Positions 1 through 6,760 of a DNA stretch of 11,965 nt are shown one piece after another. The stretch is from an uncultured bacterium (GTDB lineage Bacteria; Bacteroidota; Bacteroidia; Bacteroidales; Paludibacteraceae): assembly GCA_946183755.1 (NCBI GenBank), contig CAMHCZ010000045.1:1-11965 (forward strand), written 5' to 3'. Under the pieces are notes generated by a model. That model had not been told where the DNA came from, did not search any database, and worked only from the letters and a program-made list of their open reading frames with translations. Position 1 is the stretch's first letter, and each line of letters opens with the position of its first letter. The position numbers and the translations under genes are program-made.

Positions 1-1
1 G

Positions 2-565
2 CCTGGCGGTTTCGCGAGGAATACGGAGAACGCCCTGCTGTTCTACAACAGCCTGAGACACGACGTGCAGAACGCCCAGCCTAACGAGGCGCACAAGATA
101 CTTGCGGAACTGGAGAAGGATTTCGATGTGGAGGTGATAACACAGAACGTGGACAATCTGCACGAGAGAGCCGGAAGCACAAAGGTGCTGCACCTGCACG
201 GCGAGATAACCAAGACTTGCAATCTGGACAAAACGGTGGTGGAGGATACCGGCTACCGCGACATAAACATGGGCGACGAGGTGGGCGGCACACAAGCCCG
301 TCCGTTCATCGTGTTCTTCGAGGAGTCGGTGCCTATGCTCGACCCGGCGATAGAACTGACCAAGCAGGCCGATATATTCGTGGTGGTGGGCACGTCGCTC
401 AACGTCTATCCTGCCGCAGGACTGCTCAACTATGTGCCTAAGACCACGCCGATATACCTGATAGACCCTAATGAAGTGAATTCATACCGCCCGGTGACGT
501 TCATAAAGGACGTGGCGACCAAGGGCATGGTTAAGTTGAGAGAATTGTTGAAAAACGAGAAGTAA
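2..565 (+). CDS. Sir2-family NAD-dependent protein deacylase (5'-truncated)
   Basis: This is the C-terminal part of a sirtuin, which removes acyl groups from lysines using NAD in the cytoplasm. The frame is open from base 2. The N-terminal NAD-binding GAG motif lies outside the window, so the GTG at 65 is not the real start. Visible family signatures include FYN and PNEAH near the left end, then ITQNVDNLHERAG, then HLHGE with the catalytic histidine. GTSLNVYPAAGLL and YLIDPNEVN follow near the C-terminus. There is only one cysteine after HLHGE, so the four-cysteine zinc site of CobB is absent; I recall Bacteroides homologues being zinc-poor as well. The usual VWFGE segment reads VFFEE, an odd change. 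The stop lies 7 bp before aroB, suggesting co-transcription. The sirtuin identity is secure. The substrate (acetyl- or other acyl-lysine) cannot be told. Confidence 0.93.
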   Translation, partial: PGGFARNTENALLFYNSLRHDVQNAQPNEAHKILAELEKDFDVEVITQNVDNLHERAGSTKVLHLHGEITKTCNLDKTVVEDTGYRDINMGDEVGGTQARPFIVFFEESVPMLDPAIELTKQADIFVVVGTSLNVYPAAGLLNYVPKTTPIYLIDPNEVNSYRPVTFIKDVATKGMVKLRELLKNEK

Positions 566-572
566 AAAAACG

Positions 573-1646
573 ATGGCAAACAACAATCAGAAAGTGATAA
601 TAACAAGCGACCTGAGAGCCGACATGCGAAGCGTGCTCGACGGCCGCGCACCCGAAAGCATATACATACTTGCCGACGAGACAACCAACAAACAGTGTCT
701 GCCGGCGCTGATGGACGCCTGTCCGGAGCTGAAGGCGTGCAAGGTCTGCGTGATAGGCGCAGGCGACACGCACAAGCACCTCGACACGCTCGCCTCGGTG
801 TGGCAGTTCCTGTCGGAGAACGGAGCGACACGCCGCTCGACGATGATAAACGTAGGCGGCGGTATGGTGACTGACCTCGGCGGATTCGCAGCTTCGACGT
901 TCAAGCGCGGAATGTCGTACATAAACGTGGCGACGACTCTGCTGGGCGCTGTGGATGCGGCTGTGGGCGGCAAGACCGGCATCAACTTCAACGGACTGAA
1001 GAACGAGATAGGCGTGATAAACTCGAGCGAGGCTGTGGTCATAGACACAGAGTTCTTCTCGACACTCGACCACGCCAACAAGGTGAGCGGCATGGCTGAA
1101 ATGCTGAAGCATGGACTCATCTCCAACGCCGAGGAGTGGCGCAAGGTCTCTTCGTTCGACATGGAGAAGTTCGACCTCAAGGAACTCCGTCCGCTGCTTG
1201 CCTCGAGCATAGCCGTGAAGGAGCGCATCGTGGAGGAGGACCCTACGGAGAAGAACATCCGCAAGGCGCTGAACTTCGGACATACGTTCGGCCACGCCTT
1301 CGAGAGCTTCTCGCACGAGAAAGGCACGCCGGCACTGCACGGTTACGCAGTGGCTTGGGGCATGATTCCGGAGCTGTATCTGTCGCACGTGCTTCTGGGA
1401 TTCGACAAGGAAGTCCTTTCGCAAGCCGTGAGACTGATACGCGAGACATACGGCGTTATGAACATAACCTGCGACAACTACGACCACCTCTTCGAGCTGA
1501 TGACACACGACAAGAAGAACGTGGTGAAGGACGAGATAAACTTCACTCTGCTCGGCGGCATCGGCGACATAAGAATAAACCAGCACGCTTCGCGCAAGCA
1601 GATAGACGAGGCGTTCGACTTCTATCGCGACAGCATGGGACTTTAA
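573..1646 (+). CDS. aroB: 3-dehydroquinate synthase
   Basis: It converts DAHP to 3-dehydroquinate, the second step of the shikimate pathway to aromatic amino acids. The protein has 357 residues, normal for the family. The NAD-binding glycine-rich stretch is NVGGGMVTDLGGFAAS (residues 93-108), followed by KRG (111-113) and TTLLGAVDAAVGGKTGIN (about 121-138). The expected metal ligands are present: E176 in GMAEMLKHG, H237 in NFGHTFGHA and H256 in LHGYAV. The ATG lies 7 bp after the sirtuin stop, in an A-rich leader. dut follows 18 bp downstream. The motif set is that of true AroB rather than a 2-deoxy-scyllo-inosose or 2-epi-valiolone synthase paralogue. This rests on the plain shikimate-type signature and a housekeeping context, so the paralogues are only weakly excluded. 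Confidence 0.96.
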   Translation: MANNNQKVIITSDLRADMRSVLDGRAPESIYILADETTNKQCLPALMDACPELKACKVCVIGAGDTHKHLDTLASVWQFLSENGATRRSTMINVGGGMVTDLGGFAASTFKRGMSYINVATTLLGAVDAAVGGKTGINFNGLKNEIGVINSSEAVVIDTEFFSTLDHANKVSGMAEMLKHGLISNAEEWRKVSSFDMEKFDLKELRPLLASSIAVKERIVEEDPTEKNIRKALNFGHTFGHAFESFSHEKGTPALHGYAVAWGMIPELYLSHVLLGFDKEVLSQAVRLIRETYGVMNITCDNYDHLFELMTHDKKNVVKDEINFTLLGGIGDIRINQHASRKQIDEAFDFYRDSMGL

Positions 1647-1664
1647 TTTGTAAAACTGAGAAAT

Positions 1665-2099
1665 ATGAAAGTGCAGATAATAAATAAATCGAAGAACGAG
1701 ACACCAAACTACGCCACCGAACAGTCGGCAGGCATGGACCTCCGCGCGAACCTCGAGGAGAGCGTGACGCTGAATCCGCTCGAACGCAAACTCATTCCTA
1801 CGGGGCTTTACATCTCGCTGCCAGCCGGATTCGAGGCGCAAGTGCGTCCACGCAGCGGTTTGGCGTTGAAGAAGGGAATCACTGTGCTGAACACTCCTGG
1901 CACAATCGATGCCGACTACCGTGGCGAGATATGCGTGATACTCGTGAACCTCTCCAACGAGCCATTCGTTGTGGAGAACGGCGAACGCATAGCCCAGATG
2001 GTGGTGGCTAAGCATGAGCGCGTGGAGTGGCAGGAAGTGGAGGTGCTCGACGAGACCGAACGTGGCGCAGGCGGATTCGGACACACTGGCACGAAGTAA
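1665..2099 (+). CDS. dut: dUTP diphosphatase (trimeric dUTPase)
   Basis: It hydrolyses dUTP to dUMP and pyrophosphate, keeping uracil out of DNA and supplying dUMP for thymidylate synthesis. The protein has 144 residues, typical of the homotrimeric family. All five motifs are visible: AGMDL (22-26), RPRSGLALK (61-69), GTIDADYRGE (79-88, with the catalytic Asp of ID), GERIAQMVV (106-114) and RGAGGFGHTG (133-142, the mobile C-terminal P-loop-like arm). Motif 5 has His where many homologues have Ser, and motif 3 has Ala where many have Ser. Neither touches the key acids. The gene sits 18 bp after aroB and 36 bp before the TPR gene. That 36-bp gap is the widest in the run and has no recognisable terminator. 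Confidence 0.97.
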   Translation: MKVQIINKSKNETPNYATEQSAGMDLRANLEESVTLNPLERKLIPTGLYISLPAGFEAQVRPRSGLALKKGITVLNTPGTIDADYRGEICVILVNLSNEPFVVENGERIAQMVVAKHERVEWQEVEVLDETERGAGGFGHTGTK

Positions 2100-2135
2100 A
2101 AAACAGACAAACGACAACGACTTGAATTTTTCCGG

Positions 2136-3914
2136 ATGCTTTTTTCTTATAAGACACAGGTTTTAATAATATCGGCGATGCTGTTGGGCGCATTGTCGTC
2201 GGTCTCTGTCGCCTTTTCTAAAGGGAAAAGCGCAAGCAATAAGCTGAGCGCGATAAAGAGCGAGCCAGCGGTGAAGTCCGATGCCCACAGCCAGTTGGAA
2301 CGCAAGAAGATATACTTCTTCACCGAAGCGGTGCGTCAGAAGGAGGCTGGTAATTATGCCGCGGCAATCGACCTGCTGACCGAGTGCTACTACATTGACC
2401 ATAAGGACGCGGCGGTGGTGTTCGAGCTGGCTGACATATACAGCAAGGTGGGCGACGACGACAACGCCATGAAGATGTCGCATCTGGCTGCATCTCTCGA
2501 CAGAGACAACATCTGGTACAAGATGACTCTCGCGGAGCTCTATCTGAAGAACAAGCGAGTGGCGGATGCTGTGGAACTTTATGAGGAAATAGAAAAACTG
2601 CGTCCCGACCTCGAGGACATAGACTACCGTCTGGCAGGGCTGTATCTGCAGACACGCCAGTTCGACAAAGGTCTTCAGGCATTGAACAGGCTGGAGAAGA
2701 AAGTCGGCGTGGACGAGAGTATCTCCATAGAGAAATACCACATGCTCCAGATGCAGGGCAAGAAGAAAAAAGCATTGGCGGAGATAGAGAAGCTGTCGAG
2801 GACTTATCCGCTGAACGTCGATTACAAGATTTTCCTTGCCATGGCGCATCTCAACGACAGCAACTTCGTTGAGGCTGAGAAGGTTATCGACGAGGCGGAC
2901 AAGATAGAGCCTAACAACGAGAAGGTGATAAACCAGAAACTTGCGCTTTGCAGCGCCAGAGGTCAGACCGATGAGGCTGACGCAGTGGTCATGTCCTATG
3001 TCAATGACCCGAAAGTGGAGGCAGGCGAGAAACTGAAGCTCATAACCGACTATTTCTCGAACGTCACAAGAGTGGACTTCGCCGACAAGTGCTTCCGTTC
3101 GCTTGTTGGGCAATATCCCGACGACGCCATGGTGCGCGCCTATTACTCGACGTTCTGCCTTATGCAGCGCAACGACACGGCTGCGGAAACTCAACTCAAG
3201 GAACTTGTACGCATAGACCCAACCCTTGAACAAGGCTGGCAGGACCTTGTCGGCATATACATGCAGAGGGGCGACACGGCATTGATGACCAGAACTTGCA
3301 ATCAGGCGCTCGTTCATCTGCCTGAGAGTCCGTCAATGCTTGCGATAAAGGCGCTGACGCTGTCGCTGTACGGCGACTTTGAGTCCGCGGTGGCAATGTA
3401 CCAGAAGTCTTTGGGGGCATACAAGAAGAACCAGCCGGAAAACAAGGCTGCGCAGGCTGACATTTATATGTACATAGGCGACATTTACGCCCAGAAAGAA
3501 ATTCCTGACAGCGCGTTCGCTTATTACGAGAAGTCGTACGAACTTAATCAGAACAACGACTTGCTGCTGAATAACTTCGCGTACTATCTCTCGGTCTATA
3601 ACCGCGATTTGGACCGTGCGGAGCAGATGAGCGCCTTGGCTCTGAAGGCAAATCCGAACAACGTGTCGTACCTTGACACATACGCGTGGATATTCTTCCG
3701 CAAGAAGGACTATATGATGGCTAAGCTTTTCATGCAGCAGGCGCTCGACAAAGGCGGCGACAAGAACGGAGTCTGCGTGGAGCATTTCGGCGACGTTCTT
3801 TATATGTCGGGCGATAAGGATGAGGCTATGATCTGGTGGAAACGCGCTGCGGAAATAGGCGGCGGCTCGGATTTGTTGAATAAGAAAATAGAAACTGGAA
3901 CTTATGTTGAATAG
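2136..3914 (+). CDS. Secreted tetratricopeptide-repeat (TPR) protein
   Basis: The 592-residue protein starts with a likely signal peptide: Lys6, a hydrophobic stretch at about 8-27, and a probable cut near residue 28. There is no lipobox cysteine, so a soluble periplasmic protein is most likely. The rest is built of TPR helices. Clear repeats lie at about 59-92, 93-126, 127-160 and 161-190, with more in the second half. The last units carry GDIYAQKEIPDSAFAYYEKS, NNFAYYLSVYNRDLDRAEQM and YAWIFFRKKDYMMAKLF. TPR proteins act as binding scaffolds and no catalytic motif is visible. The gene overlaps the DUF4292 lipoprotein gene by 11 bp and is followed by the EnvC-like gene. As I recall, this order after dut recurs in Bacteroidetes. 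A role in envelope or outer-membrane assembly is inferred from this context only. Confidence 0.88.
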   Translation: MLFSYKTQVLIISAMLLGALSSVSVAFSKGKSASNKLSAIKSEPAVKSDAHSQLERKKIYFFTEAVRQKEAGNYAAAIDLLTECYYIDHKDAAVVFELADIYSKVGDDDNAMKMSHLAASLDRDNIWYKMTLAELYLKNKRVADAVELYEEIEKLRPDLEDIDYRLAGLYLQTRQFDKGLQALNRLEKKVGVDESISIEKYHMLQMQGKKKKALAEIEKLSRTYPLNVDYKIFLAMAHLNDSNFVEAEKVIDEADKIEPNNEKVINQKLALCSARGQTDEADAVVMSYVNDPKVEAGEKLKLITDYFSNVTRVDFADKCFRSLVGQYPDDAMVRAYYSTFCLMQRNDTAAETQLKELVRIDPTLEQGWQDLVGIYMQRGDTALMTRTCNQALVHLPESPSMLAIKALTLSLYGDFESAVAMYQKSLGAYKKNQPENKAAQADIYMYIGDIYAQKEIPDSAFAYYEKSYELNQNNDLLLNNFAYYLSVYNRDLDRAEQMSALALKANPNNVSYLDTYAWIFFRKKDYMMAKLFMQQALDKGGDKNGVCVEHFGDVLYMSGDKDEAMIWWKRAAEIGGGSDLLNKKIETGTYVE

Positions 3915-4797
3915 AAGCAGAATAATAAGATTCATGGCTTATGCCGTGGCTTTCCCTATTGTTTTTGGCATGGGAATGCAGTCGTGCAAATCGACAAAGA
4001 AACAGCCTGTGCCGGCAGTGACAAAACAGTCGCAGGACGTGACGCCGTCCGACGTGGCGACACAAGGCTCGTCGAGAACGACGGTCAAGAAGGTGGCGTT
4101 CGTGGTTAATGAGCCGAAAGTATCGACAATCAACATCAGCAACGCCTCGGTCACGATTATCTCTGGCGGTCAGGAACTGTCGTCGAGAGCGTCCATCAGA
4201 GTCATAAGGGACAGCATCGTGCAAATATCACTTCAGCCAGCGCTCGGCATAGAGATGGCAAGGCTCGACATCACGCCTAAGAACGTGGTGGCAGTCAACA
4301 AGCTGCAGAACCGTTACTTCGAGAGCAATATGGACTATCTGGCTAAGATGCTGGGCATGAAGCTGGATTATTACGACTTCCAGGCATTGCTGCTTAACCG
4401 CATATTCATAGCCGGCGAGAGCTTGAAGAACTCGAAGGAAGTGCTCGGACATTTGGACAGCAAGACTGTGACACCGACAGGCATACAGATGCTCGGCTCG
4501 AAGAACGCGGCGGGATTCTCGCACGAGTTCGACCTTGACAAGAACGGCAAGCTCGTGAACACTCAGGTGAAGTATCAGACCAGCATGAGCATGAGATGCA
4601 CTTACTCGCAGTTCCGCACACAGAACTCGGTGACGTTCCCTTTCATGATATTCATATCTGCGCTTCAAGGCAAGTCGTCGAGCAAATTGTCGATAGAAAT
4701 AAAGAAAGCCGAGTTTAACCAGGCAGTCACCATAAATCCGACTGACAAGTCGAAATACAAGAAAGTTACGAATCCAGAGGAATTGTTCTCTAAATGA
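3904..4797 (+). CDS. DUF4292-family lipoprotein (LolA/LolB-like fold expected)
   Basis: The 297-residue protein has a signal sequence (RSRIIRF, then a hydrophobic run to about residue 24) and a probable lipidated Cys28 in MQSC. Met at -3 is a loose lipobox of the sort tolerated in Bacteroidetes. The residues after Cys28 are KSTKK, not the acidic run linked with surface export, so a periplasm-facing lipoprotein is more likely. The body matches what I recall of DUF4292: ASIRVIRDSIVQISLQPALG, then GIEMARLDITP, then a segment with NRYFESNMDYLAKML and ALLLNRIF. Proteins of this family are thought to resemble LolA/LolB lipoprotein carriers, but no specific cargo is known to me. The start overlaps the TPR gene by 11 bp, and the stop overlaps the next ATG (ATGA). 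This indicates translational coupling across the three envelope genes. Confidence 0.87.
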   Translation: MLNRSRIIRFMAYAVAFPIVFGMGMQSCKSTKKQPVPAVTKQSQDVTPSDVATQGSSRTTVKKVAFVVNEPKVSTINISNASVTIISGGQELSSRASIRVIRDSIVQISLQPALGIEMARLDITPKNVVAVNKLQNRYFESNMDYLAKMLGMKLDYYDFQALLLNRIFIAGESLKNSKEVLGHLDSKTVTPTGIQMLGSKNAAGFSHEFDLDKNGKLVNTQVKYQTSMSMRCTYSQFRTQNSVTFPFMIFISALQGKSSSKLSIEIKKAEFNQAVTINPTDKSKYKKVTNPEELFSK

Positions 4798-6164
4798 TAA
4801 GGAATAAAGGAAATATCACCATGCGTTGTCTTTTTAGCATATTGATTTTGTTGGGAATATCAGTCTCAGTCTGCTCGCAGGAGACAGTCAAGTCGCTCAA
4901 GCGCAAGCAGCGTCAGGCCAAGCAGAACATCGAGATGACCAACAAGCTGTTGAACGAGAATAAGAAGAGCCAGAAAACAACAGCCAACAGCATAACCGTC
5001 ATAAGCCGACAGATAGAGGAGCGTGAGAACCTCATAAAGGCTCTGAACGACGAGGTCGGAGTGCTGGACCGCGACCTCTCGAACATCAATGCCGAGAAAT
5101 CTCAACTTGAGGAAAAACTGCAGGAACTGCGAAAGGAATACGCAAAGCTGCTTTACCATTATTATTTCCACAAGACCAAAAGCAACGCTGTGTTTTATAT
5201 ACTCTCTTCGGAGTCGCTTACACAGGGATTCCGCAGACTGAGGTATGTTCAGCAGTACTCCAACTACAGAAAGGAGCAAGCGCAGAAGATACAGCAAGTG
5301 ACTGACGAGCTGGGACAGAAGGAGACTCTCCTGTCGCGTGTAAAGGAGGAGAAGCACAATACACTCAAGGGAAAGCAGGTGGAGAGCAACAAACTGCTGA
5401 AAAGCAAGGAAAGCAAGCAGAAGATGCTCACTGAGCTTTCGCAGAAAGAGTCCGACTTGAAAGTGAAACTCGAGAAACAGCAGCGCCAGGTTGAAGTCCT
5501 GAACAAGAAAATCGACGATATGATTGCAGCCGAGATAGCTAAGCAAGAAGCGCAGCGCAAAGCGAAGGCGAAAGCCGAGGCTGAACGCAAGGCCAAAGCA
5601 GCAGCAAGCAAGAAGCCGGCGACCGCTTCGTCAACCACGACAAAGCCTTCGTCGCCAACGACGCCTTCTTCGTCGTCCGCATCATCATCGTCCGCTTCGT
5701 CGGCGCCAGTGGCTAAGCCTACAGCACCAGCATCCGAGGGCAAGTCGCTCGTGTCAGGTGGCTTCGAGAGCAACCGAGGCCGTCTGCCTTGGCCGGTCAG
5801 GGGCATCGTCACTGGACATTTCGGACTGCACCCTCATCCGGTGCTCGACCACGTCCAGGTGAACAACAAAGGCATATACATACAGACAACAGCCAACTCT
5901 GATGCCAGCGCCGTTTACGACGGCGAGGTGACACAGGTGTTCGCCATACCGGGCAACAACAACGCCATAATCGTGAAGCACGGCATTTACAGAACCGTGT
6001 ATGCCAACCTGACAGCCACTTATGTGAAAGTGGGCGACAAGGTGAAGGCTCGTCAGAAACTCGGACGTGTCTTCGTGGACCAGGAGGCGGACAAGACAGA
6101 ATTGTATTTCATGCTGTATAAGGAATCTGTTTTGCAGAATCCTGAATTATGGCTTGCAAGATAA
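4794..6164 (+). CDS. EnvC-like murein hydrolase activator (coiled coil plus degenerate LytM/M23 domain)
   Basis: The 456-residue protein has a signal peptide ending near CSQ (27-29), a long coiled coil (about 30-265, rich in Lys, Glu and Gln), a low-complexity Ala/Lys then Ser/Thr/Pro linker (about 255-316) and a C-terminal M23 domain (about 328-456). The fold is recognisable by LPWPVRGIVTGHFG, HPV, YVKVGDKVKARQKLG and the closing NPELWL. The usual HxGxD site reads NKGIY (358-362), the usual YAHL reads YANL (N405), and the usual HxH reads E436-L-Y438. Most zinc and catalytic residues are therefore gone. E. coli EnvC is similarly inactive and activates amidases for daughter-cell separation, and this protein is inferred to do the same. 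The ATG overlaps the previous stop. A second ATG at 4821 gives a more ordinary signal peptide (MRCLFS) and may be the real start. Confidence 0.88.
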   Translation: MIRNKGNITMRCLFSILILLGISVSVCSQETVKSLKRKQRQAKQNIEMTNKLLNENKKSQKTTANSITVISRQIEERENLIKALNDEVGVLDRDLSNINAEKSQLEEKLQELRKEYAKLLYHYYFHKTKSNAVFYILSSESLTQGFRRLRYVQQYSNYRKEQAQKIQQVTDELGQKETLLSRVKEEKHNTLKGKQVESNKLLKSKESKQKMLTELSQKESDLKVKLEKQQRQVEVLNKKIDDMIAAEIAKQEAQRKAKAKAEAERKAKAAASKKPATASSTTTKPSSPTTPSSSSASSSSASSAPVAKPTAPASEGKSLVSGGFESNRGRLPWPVRGIVTGHFGLHPHPVLDHVQVNNKGIYIQTTANSDASAVYDGEVTQVFAIPGNNNAIIVKHGIYRTVYANLTATYVKVGDKVKARQKLGRVFVDQEADKTELYFMLYKESVLQNPELWLAR

Positions 6165-6175
6165 AAAGAGACAAG

Positions 6176-6757
6176 ATGCTTAGAAAACTCGTATTCGCGA
6201 CAAACAACAAGAATAAGATAAGAGAAGTGTCGGCTATCGTCGGACACAAATTCGAGATCGTGTGCCTTGATGAACTCGGTTGCCATGAGGACATAGCCGA
6301 GACTGGCACGACGCTCGAGGAGAACGCCCTCATAAAGGCGCGTTACATAAACCAGAAATACGGCGTTGACTGCTTCTCGGACGATACAGGGCTCGAGGTG
6401 GACGCGCTGAATGGCGAGCCGGGTGTTCACTCCGCACGTTACGCGGGCGAGGACAAGAACTCCGAGGCGAACATCGACAAACTGCTGGCTAACCTCGAAG
6501 GCAAGAGCAATCGTAATGCGCGATTCAGAACTGTCGTCGCCCTCATAATCGACGGCGAGGAGCATGTGTTCGAGGGCAAGGTGGAAGGTCGCATCACGGA
6601 GTCGCGCCACGGCAACGGCGGTTTCGGCTACGACCCTGTGTTCGTGCCGGAAGATAAGGACAAGACATTCGCCGAGTTGCCTGCGGAGGTTAAAAACTCC
6701 ATAAGCCACCGAGGACGCGCCGTAAAGAAATTGTCTGACTATCTAAATGGTTTGTAA
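6176..6757 (+). CDS. rdgB: XTP/dITP diphosphatase (non-canonical purine NTP pyrophosphatase)
   Basis: It hydrolyses deaminated purine nucleotides (ITP, dITP, XTP) to monophosphates, preventing their use in DNA and RNA. Read from this start the protein has 193 residues, the usual family size. Motifs are ATNNKNK (8-14, the phosphate-binding start), TLEENALIKA (46-55), DDTGLEV (69-75, with the catalytic and metal-binding acids), GVHSARYAG (83-91), FGYDPVFVP (150-158) and SHRGRA (177-182, base recognition). I chose the ATG at 6176 because homologues begin with M-K/R-K-L-V-F-A-T-N and because AAAAAGAG lies just upstream. The ATG at 6149 adds nine residues and would overlap the EnvC-like gene by 16 bp. 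The PorZ-like gene begins 3 bp after the stop. With dut in the same run, two nucleotide-pool cleaning enzymes share a likely transcript. Confidence 0.95.
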   Translation: MLRKLVFATNNKNKIREVSAIVGHKFEIVCLDELGCHEDIAETGTTLEENALIKARYINQKYGVDCFSDDTGLEVDALNGEPGVHSARYAGEDKNSEANIDKLLANLEGKSNRNARFRTVVALIIDGEEHVFEGKVEGRITESRHGNGGFGYDPVFVPEDKDKTFAELPAEVKNSISHRGRAVKKLSDYLNGL

Positions 6758-6760
6758 TAA

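Noticed and set aside
531..2117. A 528-codon open frame on the - strand across aroB and dut
   Set aside because: It is in exact codon register with aroB and dut, so its stops would need TTA, CTA or TCA codons, which those genes avoid. The product is a His/Val/Leu-rich string with no family motifs, while the + strand genes show complete motif sets.
2163..3317. A 384-codon open frame on the - strand inside the TPR gene
   Set aside because: It has the same register effect as the frame across aroB and dut. The + strand protein has a signal peptide and clear TPR units, and this one has nothing recognisable.
5600..5760. The Ser/Thr/Ala/Pro-rich stretch as a DNA repeat or recoding site
   Set aside because: The codons vary and the frame is intact. 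It is an ordinary flexible linker between a coiled coil and a LytM domain.
6149..6175. The earlier ATG as the rdgB start
   Set aside because: The nine extra residues (MACKIKRDK) are not typical of the family, and the start would overlap the EnvC-like gene by 16 bp. The ATG at 6176 gives the standard N-terminus.
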